Shown here piece after piece: positions 1-5,786 of a stretch of DNA of 6,117 bases. The DNA comes from Desulfobacteraceae bacterium. Its GTDB lineage: Bacteria; Desulfobacterota; Desulfobacteria; Desulfobacterales; JAABRJ01. The notes under the pieces were generated by a model. It had not been told where the DNA came from and did not search any database. It saw nothing but the letters and a program-made list of their open reading frames with translations. The DNA lies in the NCBI GenBank assembly GCA_011390985.1, contig JAABRJ010000101.1:1-6117 (forward strand), given 5' to 3'. Position 1 is the first letter of the stretch. Every line of letters begins with the position of its first letter. The position numbers were made by a program, and so were the translations under genes.

Positions 1-94
1 GCCGATAATTTTTTTGTACCCGATCACAGGGTTGAGGAAAAAAGCGGGTAGCCGGTCGCATTTTTCGCTGGACATCACGGCACAGTACGCGTAA

Positions 95-139
95 GGAACC
101 ATGGGAAAGCGCGAGGTAAACGGCGCTGCCCATGGAACC
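95..139. repeat. Imperfect inverted repeat (hairpin) beside the transposase relic
   Basis: CCATGGG at 99-105 pairs with CCCATGG at 129-135. Inside these arms AGCGC (108-112) pairs with GCGCT (123-127), leaving a 10-base loop and small bulges. The outer arms extend to GGAACC/GGAACC with mismatches. No T-run follows in either direction, so it is a poor rho-independent terminator for the leftward genes. It lies against the start of the transposase-like relic and may be part of mobile-element debris. Function unknown. Confidence 0.4.
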
Positions 140-281
140 ACCCTTTAAAAATCCTTTGGACTTTCTCGATGGTATCCATCAGCCGCTCCCCTTCTCGAAA
201 GAGGACTGGGAGAAAACCCCGGAAGCGGTGCGTGCCCATATCCCACGGCTGCATCAGAACGCCCGCAGTACCAGGACATGA
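132..281 (+). pseudogene. Relic of IS66-like transposase N-terminus
   Basis: A 49-codon open frame starts at ATG 132 and stops at TGA 279. Its middle reads PFSKEDWEKTPEAVRAHI, followed by RLHQNAR. This resembles the N-terminal region of IS66-type transposases, where a 'DWEKTP..V...I' segment precedes a coiled stretch and an 'LxQNSxNSSxPPSSD' motif. Here the coiled stretch is missing or shortened, and the frame stops just after QNARST, before the Pro/Ser-rich motif. No zinc-binding or DDE catalytic region follows; the threonine aldolase gene's 3' end begins 8 bases later. I read it as the stump of an insertion sequence truncated by deletion. It could instead be a chance small ORF. The family assignment comes from memory of the motif, not from an alignment. 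Confidence 0.42.
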
Positions 282-289
282 CCCGCATC

Positions 290-1330
290 TCAACAGGCCC
301 CCAGCACCGACCGGATGGTGTCGATCGTCCAGGCGATGTCATCGGCTGTGATGTGATAATGGGTGACCGCCCGCAGAGACCGGGGCCCCAGCGCCAGCAC
401 GCGGACCCCCCGGGCGTCGAGCTTCGCGGCCAGGGCCGCGGCCGTCAGCGCCGGGTGGACCACGTCAAAAAAAACGATGTTGGTGTAAACACGGTCGGGA
501 TCCAGCCTCAGACCGTCGGTGAGCGCCAGCGCGCACGCCAGATCGCGGGCATTTTGATGGTCTTCGGCCAACCGCGCCACCATCTCCTCCAGGGCCACGA
601 TCCCGGCGGCCGCCAGGACGCCGGCCTGGCGCATCCCACCGCCGATCTGTTTGCGCATCCGCCGCGCCCGGGCGATGAATGCGACCGACCCGCAGACCAG
701 CGAGCCCACCGGCGCCGCCAGCCCCTTGCTGAGACAAAAGGCCACGGAATCCGCCGGTGCCGCCAACGCGGCCGCCGGCACGCCCAGCGCCACGGCCGCG
801 TTGAACAGGCGGGCGCCGTCAACGTGCAGCTTCAGCCCGCAGCGCCGGGCGAGTGTTCCCGCCCGCTGCATGTAGGCGACGTTGAGGGGGGTGCCGTTGC
901 AGCGGTTGTGGGTATTTTCGAGGATCAGCAGCCGGCTGACCGGAAAATGAATGTCATCGCCGCGAACGGCCGCTTCGACCGCCGCCAGATCCAGGGTGCC
1001 GTCGGGCTGGGTGGGCACCGTGCGCGGGTGAATCCCGCCGACGGCCGCACACCCGCCTTGCTCATAGTAGAAGACGTGGGACTGGTCCCCTAAAATCAGC
1101 TCGTCACCGCGCCCGCAGTATGCCAACTGGCTGACCAGGTTGGCCATGGTGCCGCTGGCGACGAAGAGCGCCGCGGCCTTGCCGCTAAGGGCGGCCGCCA
1201 TGTGCTCCAGGCGCCTCACCGTGGGGTCCTCGCCGTAAACATCGTCGCCCACCTCGGCGGCGGCCATGGCGGCGCGCATGGCCGCCGTCGGGCGAGTGAG
1301 GGTGTCGGAGCGCAGGTCAACTATTCGCAT
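290..1330 (-). CDS. ltaE: Low-specificity L-threonine aldolase
   Basis: PLP-dependent fold-type I enzyme that cleaves L-threonine or L-allo-threonine to glycine and acetaldehyde; cytosolic. The N-terminus (RIVDLRSDTLTRPT) is the family hallmark, followed by GDDVYGEDPTV. Further on are FVASGTMANLV (cofactor phosphate region), a SHVFYYEQGG segment, HVDGARLFNA with the PLP-ring Asp (D171), and CLSKGLAAPVGS with the probable Schiff-base lysine K202. Length is 346 aa, normal for the family. I start at ATG 1330 because AAGAGG (1336-1341) lies 5 bases upstream; an in-frame GTG at 1334-1336 would add two residues but overlaps that ribosome site. It is last in the leftward gene set, about 84 bases after the regulator, so co-transcription is plausible but not certain. 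No clear terminator follows. The family is sure; the substrate isomer preference cannot be read. Confidence 0.94.
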   Translation of the reverse strand: MRIVDLRSDTLTRPTAAMRAAMAAAEVGDDVYGEDPTVRRLEHMAAALSGKAAALFVASGTMANLVSQLAYCGRGDELILGDQSHVFYYEQGGCAAVGGIHPRTVPTQPDGTLDLAAVEAAVRGDDIHFPVSRLLILENTHNRCNGTPLNVAYMQRAGTLARRCGLKLHVDGARLFNAAVALGVPAAALAAPADSVAFCLSKGLAAPVGSLVCGSVAFIARARRMRKQIGGGMRQAGVLAAAGIVALEEMVARLAEDHQNARDLACALALTDGLRLDPDRVYTNIVFFDVVHPALTAAALAAKLDARGVRVLALGPRSLRAVTHYHITADDIAWTIDTIRSVLGAC

Positions 1331-1414
1331 ATCCACCTCTTATTGGGTTCGTAAAAAGCCGGATTTCGGGATGGGCAAGGCACCACCGTCGCCCGCAGCG
1401 CAGGTGAACGGGGC

Positions 1415-2119
1415 CTAGCGGTTTTTGAAGAAGTTGACGACGAAGGTGATGTGCCGCCGCATGGCCTCCAGCGCGGCCAGCTCATCGTGGGCCCGGATGG
1501 CCTCGGTGATGGTGGTGTGCTGTTCGAGAATTAGATCGGTATGGCCCGGGACTTCGTAGAGTTGCCTGAGACTTTCCCTGATCCCCACAAAGAGAAAATC
1601 ATAGAAATTGCGCATGATGTAGACCTGCAGGGGATTTTTGGTGGCGTAGGCGACGGCCATGTGAAATGAGGTGTCCGCCTGGGTGGCCAGCTGCCCGGAA
1701 CGAATGGCATGGGCCATCTCCTTGAGGCTGTTTTCAAGAAACTGGACGTCCTTCTCGTCGGCGCGCCGGGCGGCCAGGGCGGCCGCATTGCACTCCAGCC
1801 CCATGCGGACTTCCAGCAGGTCCTGGATGGAAGCCCCCTGGCTTTCCATTGCCATCGCCACGACGTTTTTGTCGCCGGCCTCCTGTCGGCGCACAAAGGT
1901 GCCCTGCCCCTGCTTGTGCTCCAACAGCCCCAGCACCACCAGCTTGTTGATGGCGTTGCGGACCGTGGTGCGGCTGACTTTCATGGCCTCGGCCAACTCC
2001 CGCTCGGGCATCAGCTGCTCAGCGGGCTTGAGCTCGCCGCGGAAAATGAGCTCCCGCAGCTGTTCATAAACCTGGTCTGAAACCCGTTTCGGTCTGATCG
2101 GCTTGAGTGGAAGTGTCAC
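1415..2119 (-). CDS. GntR-family regulator, FCD (FadR/LldR-PdhR) subfamily
   Basis: One-component DNA-binding regulator of 234 aa. The N-terminal winged helix-turn-helix spans about residues 8-77: VSDQVYEQLRELIFRGELKP, then the recognition helix area with MKVSRTTVRNAINKL and the wing GQGTFVRR. The C-terminal FCD ligand domain (about 95-230) keeps the usual metal-site residues D149 and H153 (DTSFH), H201 (EQHTTI) and H223 (RRHI), so a metal-assisted carboxylate ligand is likely. The GTG start (2117-2119) overlaps the stop of the Fe-S subunit gene in a GTGA, which suggests translational coupling; no strong ribosome site is visible. Being third in the oxidase operon, it is probably autoregulated. 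The divergent control region has two TTGGT-N3-ACC elements, the operator type of LldR and PdhR, so I infer a lactate- (or glycolate-) responsive repressor. The ligand is inference. Confidence 0.93.
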   Translation of the reverse strand: MTLPLKPIRPKRVSDQVYEQLRELIFRGELKPAEQLMPERELAEAMKVSRTTVRNAINKLVVLGLLEHKQGQGTFVRRQEAGDKNVVAMAMESQGASIQDLLEVRMGLECNAAALAARRADEKDVQFLENSLKEMAHAIRSGQLATQADTSFHMAVAYATKNPLQVYIMRNFYDFLFVGIRESLRQLYEVPGHTDLILEQHTTITEAIRAHDELAALEAMRRHITFVVNFFKNR

Positions 2120-3423
2120 GGCTTCGATCTCAGTGATTCTGCATACAGTTGCACCGGGTGCCGGACCGCCACCCGGTCGCCGGCACGTGAGAGGGTATCG
2201 GATATCTGCAGCATGCAGGCCGGGCAGCCGGTGGCCACGACCACCGCGCCGGAGGCCTGGATGTTGTCGCGCTTGCGCCGCCCGATGCCGGCGGAAAGTT
2301 CGTAATACTGCAGGTTGAAGCTGCCACCCATGCCGCAGCAGGCATCGGCTTCGGGCATTTCGATCAAGCGGTAATCCGGGTTAGCGGTGATCACCGCGCG
2401 CGGCTGGGCCGCGACGCCCAGGGATTTTTTGAGGTGGCAGGGGTCGTGGTAGGTGACCGCAACGGGTTCGCCGTCCTTTTGCCGGTCGCACGTCAGCAAC
2501 CCGACCTCGTCCACCAGAAACTGGTTGACGTCAAGGGTCTTGGCGGCCATTTTTTCCACACGGGCCCGCAAGGCGGCCGTCTCCTCGCGCAGCATCATCG
2601 GCCAGACTTTGCGGATCGTGGAGGTACAGGTGGCGCAGGCGGTGACCAGATAGTCGAACCGGCCGGCTTCGAAAAGGGCGAGGTTGTGCCGCACCAGCTT
2701 CCCGAAGGTCTGGGTGTCCCCCGCTGAAACCGCCGGAATGCCGCAGCAGGCCTGCCCGGGCGGCATAAAGATGCCGACTGCGTGAGACTGCAGAACCGCG
2801 ACGACGGCCTGGGCGATATCGGGAAAAAACTTGTCCAGCAGGCAGCCGACGAAAAAGGCCGCCCGCGGGCGCCCCTTTGCCGGGGCGGTGTCCAGCGCGG
2901 GCAGCAGGCGGTGGAAAGGCTTTTCCGCCAAGCCGCGAAAATGGCGGTCCCCGATCAGGGGCGAGTTGATTCGCGCACAGGAGGTGCCGATCACGTCGTT
3001 GACTTCGCGGGTGAAGATTTTCTGGAACTTGGCACCCCAGGCCATCACGTGATCGAACAGTTCGGGGTGGGCCAGCATCCCCCGCAAAATCGCTTTTTTG
3101 GCAGGCGGCAGCCCCATGAACCCCGCGAGAATCGCCCGGGCCTGCAGAAAAATTTCCATCACACTGACCCCGCTGGGGCAGTTGGCCGCACAGGAACCGC
3201 AGAGCAGGCAGCGGTTGAGACGCTCGCAAACCCCCTGGGGGTCTTTGAACATCTCCTGCATCAGGCCGTCGAGCAGCGCGAGCTTGCCGCGCGCCACGTC
3301 CGCTTCCCGCCCGGTCTGGGCAAACACCGGGCAGACCGCCTGGCACATGCCGCAGCGCATGCACACCACCAGCTGATCCTCCAGTTTTTTCATCAACCGG
3401 GTAAGTTCCTTCACGCTGGCCAT
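2116..3423 (-). CDS. GlcF-like Fe-S subunit of D-lactate/glycolate oxidoreductase
   Basis: 435-aa electron-transfer partner of the FAD subunit encoded just upstream. Two ferredoxin-type 4Fe-4S motifs occur near the N-terminus: C21-x2-C24-x2-C27-x3-C31-P and C72-x2-C75-x2-C78-x3-C82-P. Two CCG (cysteine-rich) domains follow: the first has C194, CCG at 226-228 and CATC at 263-266; the second has HDPCH at 326-330, CCG at 362-364 and CPAC at 400-403. This is the GlcF/HdrD-like layout at full length, with no key Cys missing. The start is ATG 3423, with GGAGG at 3431-3435 spaced 7 bases away, overlapping the end of the upstream gene. It lies 2 bases after the FAD subunit's stop and overlaps the regulator by 4 bases. 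It probably works at the cytoplasmic face of the membrane, feeding quinones or another carrier; no membrane segment is seen, and the acceptor is unknown. Confidence 0.93.
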   Translation of the reverse strand: MASVKELTRLMKKLEDQLVVCMRCGMCQAVCPVFAQTGREADVARGKLALLDGLMQEMFKDPQGVCERLNRCLLCGSCAANCPSGVSVMEIFLQARAILAGFMGLPPAKKAILRGMLAHPELFDHVMAWGAKFQKIFTREVNDVIGTSCARINSPLIGDRHFRGLAEKPFHRLLPALDTAPAKGRPRAAFFVGCLLDKFFPDIAQAVVAVLQSHAVGIFMPPGQACCGIPAVSAGDTQTFGKLVRHNLALFEAGRFDYLVTACATCTSTIRKVWPMMLREETAALRARVEKMAAKTLDVNQFLVDEVGLLTCDRQKDGEPVAVTYHDPCHLKKSLGVAAQPRAVITANPDYRLIEMPEADACCGMGGSFNLQYYELSAGIGRRKRDNIQASGAVVVATGCPACMLQISDTLSRAGDRVAVRHPVQLYAESLRSKP

Positions 3424-3425
3424 GA

Positions 3426-4808
3426 TCAGCCTCCGATTATTTTGCCGGGGTTGAGGATGTTGTTGGGGTCCAGGGCGGCCTTGAGCCGCCTGGAATACAG
3501 GATGGTCGCCGGGCTGGTCTCCTTTTCAAGATAGCACGACTTGGCGATGCCCGTGCCGTGCTCACCGGAAAGCGTGCCGCCCAGGGCCAGGGCCTGGTCG
3601 AAAATGTCCGTGATGGCGGCCTCGACCTTTTTCCATTCGGCCTTATCGCGCCGGTCGGTGAGGATCGTGGGGTGCAGGTTGCCGTCGCCGGCGTGCCCAA
3701 AGGTCCCGATGGCAAGACCGTAGCGGGCGCTGATGGCCTGGATGGCCTTGACCATCGCCGGGATCCGGCTGCGGGGGACCGTGGCGTCCTCCAGCACCAG
3801 GGTCGGGCGCAGCTTGGCAAGCGCCGAAAGCGCTGTTCGGCGGGCGGCCCAGACCTTGTCGCGCTCGGCGGCGGTCTTGGCCACCCGGATATCGGCGGCA
3901 CCCATCTGACGGCAGATGGTCTCGACTTTGGCGGCGTCATCCGCCACCTGTGCGGGGTGCCCGTCGACCTCGATCAGCAGCAGTGCCGCCGCCTCTTTGG
4001 GAAGCCCGGCATGGCTGTAGTCCTCCACCGCCCGAATGGTGAAATTGTCCATGATCTCCAGGGTCGCCGGCACCACGTGGCTGGCGATAATGGCGGCAAC
4101 CGCCTCCGAGGCGCTGCCCATCTCATCGAAAACCGCCACCATCGATTTCCGGTCCTGGGGCAGCGGAATCAATTTCAGGGTGATCTTGTTGAACACCCCC
4201 AGGGTGCCCTCCGAGCCCACCATCAGGCCCGTGAGGTTGTAACCGGTGGCACACTTCACGGTCCGCGAGCCGGTCTTGATGGGCTGACCGTCGACATCGA
4301 AGAACTGCAGCCCCATGACGTAGTCGCGGGTCACACCGTACTTCAGGCCCCGCAGTCCGCCGGCGTTTTCGGCCACATTGCCCCCGAGGGTCGAAACCGC
4401 CTGGCTGCCCGGGTCGGGCGGATAGAAAAGCCCCTTGGCTTCCACCGCCGCCGCCAGCTTGGCCGTCACCACGCCGGGCTGAACCACCGCATACATATCC
4501 TGCTCGTTGATCTCCTCGATGCGGTTGAGCGCGTTGGTAACCACCACCACCCCGCCGGCGATGGGAATCGTGCCCCCGCTGAGATTCGTGCCGGCGCCCC
4601 TGACGGTCAGCGCTATCCGGTTTTGGTTGCACAGCCGCACCACCTGGCCGAGCGCCTCCCCCGTGGCGGGCCGCACCACCAGCCCCGGCATCACCGGCTC
4701 GAGCACGGCCGCATCGTATGAATAGGTGAGGCGGTCCGTGTCTTCCGAAAAAACGTTGTCCGCACCGACTTTGGCCTGAAATTCCTCTAACAGGGACTGG
4801 CTGATCAT
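3426..4808 (-). CDS. GlcD-like FAD-binding 2-hydroxyacid oxidoreductase (D-lactate dehydrogenase or glycolate oxidase)
   Basis: Flavoprotein of the FAD-linked oxidase (PCMH-type) family that oxidises D-2-hydroxyacids such as D-lactate or glycolate. Seen in order (numbered from ATG 4808): the FAD-binding segment RGAGTNLSGG at 70-79, PDPGS at 131-135, GGNVAENAGG at 142-151 and GSEGTLG at 198-204. The C-terminal substrate domain has HAGDGNLH at 372-379, GEHGTG at 415-420 and DPNNILNPGKI at 447-457. Length 460 aa is typical. The frame is open to an ATG at 4838, adding ten residues, but that start has no ribosome site. ATG 4808 has AAGGAGG (4813-4819) 4 bases upstream and gives the usual MISQ..LEEF beginning, so I choose it. 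It is first in the leftward operon, followed by its Fe-S partner. The neighbouring lutA and lactate-type operators favour D-lactate, but substrate cannot be fixed from sequence. Confidence 0.93.
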   Translation of the reverse strand: MISQSLLEEFQAKVGADNVFSEDTDRLTYSYDAAVLEPVMPGLVVRPATGEALGQVVRLCNQNRIALTVRGAGTNLSGGTIPIAGGVVVVTNALNRIEEINEQDMYAVVQPGVVTAKLAAAVEAKGLFYPPDPGSQAVSTLGGNVAENAGGLRGLKYGVTRDYVMGLQFFDVDGQPIKTGSRTVKCATGYNLTGLMVGSEGTLGVFNKITLKLIPLPQDRKSMVAVFDEMGSASEAVAAIIASHVVPATLEIMDNFTIRAVEDYSHAGLPKEAAALLLIEVDGHPAQVADDAAKVETICRQMGAADIRVAKTAAERDKVWAARRTALSALAKLRPTLVLEDATVPRSRIPAMVKAIQAISARYGLAIGTFGHAGDGNLHPTILTDRRDKAEWKKVEAAITDIFDQALALGGTLSGEHGTGIAKSCYLEKETSPATILYSRRLKAALDPNNILNPGKIIGG

Positions 4809-4812
4809 GACA

Positions 4813-4819
4813 CCTCCTT
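4813..4819 (-). promoter_or_regulatory. Ribosome binding site deciding the glcD-like start
   Basis: Read on the minus strand this is AAGGAGG, a near-perfect Shine-Dalgarno match 4 bases before ATG 4808. No comparable sequence precedes the alternative in-frame ATG at 4838, so it decides the annotated start. Confidence 0.8.
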
Positions 4820-4904
4820 GGGGTGACGGCTCGGCCATCGTGCCGAATGGGGGTTTCGGGCGCCCTTAGGGTCCGACTTCAAAAAAAAACCATTGCAACC
4901 AAAA

Positions 4905-4922
4905 CTAAATTGGTATGACCTT
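4905..4922. promoter_or_regulatory. Operator copy 1 (GntR/LldR-PdhR type), leftward operon side
   Basis: CTAAATTGGTATGACC occupies 4905-4920, identical over 16 bases to copy 2 at 5056-5071. The core TTGGT-ATG-ACC fits the TTGGT-N3-ACCAA dyad of PdhR/LldR-type regulators. The right half is weaker here: ACCTTT instead of ACCATT. It sits about 100 bases upstream of the glcD-like start codon, suitable for control of the leftward operon or for a repression loop with copy 2. I could not place a convincing leftward -35/-10 around it. Confidence 0.68.
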
Positions 4923-4930
4923 TACCCGCT

Positions 4931-5030
4931 TGAAATAATTCTGAAATAAAACCGCAATCGCCTCTTCAGAAATATGAATGTTTATTTACTAACAGATAGT
5001 TACACGATTTTCAAACCATTTTTTATTTCA
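4931..5030. repeat. TGAAATAA repeats in the divergent control region
   Basis: TGAAATAA occurs at 4931-4938 and again at 4942-4949, exactly 11 bases apart, about one helical turn. The inverse TTTATTTCA lies at 5022-5030, just before the rightward -35. The stretch is AT-rich between the two operators. These could be half-sites of a second regulator, UP-like elements, or chance in AT-rich DNA; function is unknown. Confidence 0.3.
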
Positions 5031-5033
5031 CCC

Positions 5034-5062
5034 TTGACATCTCTTTTGTTTTTTTCTAAATT
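5034..5062 (+). promoter_or_regulatory. Rightward sigma70-type promoter
   Basis: A perfect -35 TTGACA (5034-5039) is followed by a 17-base spacer and a -10 of TAAATT (5057-5062), which matches TATAAT at four of six positions. The -10 lies inside operator copy 2, so repressor and polymerase would compete. Transcription would start near 5069 and run through the transporter relic to lutA, whose own upstream 100 bases show no clear promoter. Confidence 0.66.
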
Positions 5063-5075
5063 GGTATGACCATTT
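5056..5075. promoter_or_regulatory. Operator copy 2 (GntR/LldR-PdhR type), rightward promoter
   Basis: CTAAATTGGTATGACC at 5056-5071 continues as ATTT, giving a better dyad than copy 1: AAATTGGT-ATG-ACCATTTT has seven of eight arm positions paired. It overlaps the predicted -10 and start-point area of the rightward promoter, the classic position for a repressor. The likely binder is the GntR/FCD protein encoded at 1415-2119. The match to the LldR/PdhR consensus is from established knowledge; binding by this protein is inference. Confidence 0.72.
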
Positions 5076-5088
5076 TCGAAAAGCCAAA

Positions 5089-5277
5089 ATGAAGGCTCGG
5101 TGCCCATGCCCCCCGTCGCCTGTCCCCCAGCCGGATACGTCCGAAGGCGGCTGCGATCAATCCCCCTTCAGGTCACCGCTATCGGCGGTTGCTCCCCACT
5201 GCGGCGGACCCGGGGGCTATAATGAATCCACCTATAACCAAAAACCACGGGCAAGAGATGGCCCCCACAGCACGACC
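5089..5277 (+). other. Leader stretch with no recognisable gene
   Basis: An ATG at 5089 opens a frame running to 5679, but it has no ribosome site. Its first 63 residues are low-complexity Pro/Arg/Gly-type sequence resembling no family I know. Only from 5278 does the frame enter transporter-like sequence. A second ATG at 5222 gives 23 codons to a stop. I see this as untranslated or decayed sequence left where a transporter's upstream portion, and perhaps other genes, were lost. A small peptide cannot be excluded. Confidence 0.4.
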
Positions 5278-5679
5278 GGCGGCGACGTGGTGACCGATGT
5301 GGTGATCGGCAGCGGTTTGAACCGCTGGATCGATGCTCATCATCCTGATGAGCATCGTCTTTCTGATGGGCCTGTTCAACGACCGGGCCGCCATTTTGCT
5401 GGTGACGGTCCCGAGCTGCATGCCGATTGCGACGGAACTCGATTTCTACCCGCTTCGGATTTCGATCCTGATGTGCGTCACCCTGCAGACCTCCTTCCTG
5501 ACGCCGCCCTTCGGCTACGCGCTGTTCCACTTCAAGGGCTTCGCCCCGGAGGGATAGAGTATGATGCATCTACACGGGCATTATGCCGTTTGTGTTGCTG
5601 CAGTCTTCTGGCGATGGTGATCGTCAGCGCCTTCCCGGCTCTGACCACCTGGCTGCCGGAACTTTTCTTCAGCGGGTGA
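5278..5679 (+). pseudogene. Decayed C-terminal fragment of TRAP transporter large permease (DctM)
   Basis: About 133 residues of DctM C-terminus can be read only by changing frame three times. Frame 1 (5278-5331) gives GGDVVTDVVIGSGLNRWI. The next frame (5333-5554) gives MLIILMSIVFLMGLFND, then LQTSFLTPPFGYALFHFKG, then EG and a TAG. The third frame (from about 5568) gives IYTGIMPFVLLQ. The first frame returns near 5605 with LLAMVIVSAFPALTTWLPELFF and a TGA at 5677. Every change is in the same direction (one extra base or two lost). NLQTSFLTPPFGYALFYLKG-like sequence is characteristic of the TRAP large membrane subunit, which with DctP and DctQ imports organic acids using ion gradients. The N-terminal two thirds (about 300 residues) are absent. 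It lies between the operator-controlled promoter and lutA, so it was probably a lactate or related hydroxyacid importer. Assembly errors could explain a frameshift but not the missing N-terminus. Confidence 0.82.
5331..5357. repeat. Perfect 12-bp hairpin at the first DctM frameshift
   Basis: CGATGCTCATCA (5331-5342) and TGATGAGCATCG (5346-5357) are exact reverse complements separated by TCC. The left arm begins where the reading frame of the permease relic changes (5331-5333). No T-run follows, so it is not an obvious terminator. A perfect palindrome in coding-derived sequence suggests template-switch mutation at an older imperfect palindrome, which is inference. Confidence 0.75.
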
Positions 5680-5786
5680 CACGGCGGCAGCCCCAGCCTT
5701 AAAACCCGGGCCGGCATCACGTTGCGCTAACCCAGCCCTGGCGGGGCCGGCCGCCGGGGCCACCTCAACTCGAAAAAGGCAGTGCC
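5680..5786 (+). other. Intergenic spacer before lutA
   Basis: This 107-base GC-rich gap holds a palindromic GGCCGGCC area (about 5744-5756) that could form a short stem but lacks a T-run. I see no convincing -35/-10 pair. A modest ribosome site, AAAGG at 5775-5779, lies 7 bases before the lutA ATG. Confidence 0.45.

Noticed and set aside
1..75. Minus-strand open frame starting at ATG 75 and running off the left edge (contains CDRLPAFFLNPVIGYKK)
   Set aside because: The peptide looks protein-like, but only 25 codons are visible, no ribosome site precedes it and I recognise no family; a second minus-strand frame is also open here.
278..1093. Plus-strand open frame of 271 codons opposite threonine aldolase
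   Set aside because: Antisense shadow; composition is Arg/Gly/Gln-rich and motif-free, and the minus strand encodes an intact aldolase.
3558..4721. Long plus-strand open frame (387 codons) opposite the FAD oxidase gene
   Set aside because: It is a reverse-strand shadow of a GC-rich gene; its translation is rich in His/Gly/Arg with no family motifs, whereas the minus strand has all GlcD motifs.
4891..4960. Leftward sigma54 or sigma70 promoter for the glcD-like operon
   Set aside because: TTGCAA and TTTAGT-like pieces exist, but no pair with correct spacing was found, and the GG/GC spacing for sigma54 fails.
5218..5223. Perfect TATAAT as a promoter -10
   Set aside because: No acceptable -35 lies 16-18 bases upstream (the sequence there is C-rich); probably chance.
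5089..5679. A single 196-aa plus-strand protein
   Set aside because: Only short segments of this frame match DctM; the central homologous part lies in another frame, so it is an accidental reading through a broken gene.
5738..5760. GC-rich palindrome around GGCCGGCC as a terminator before lutA
   Set aside because: The stem is short and not followed by a T-run on either strand.
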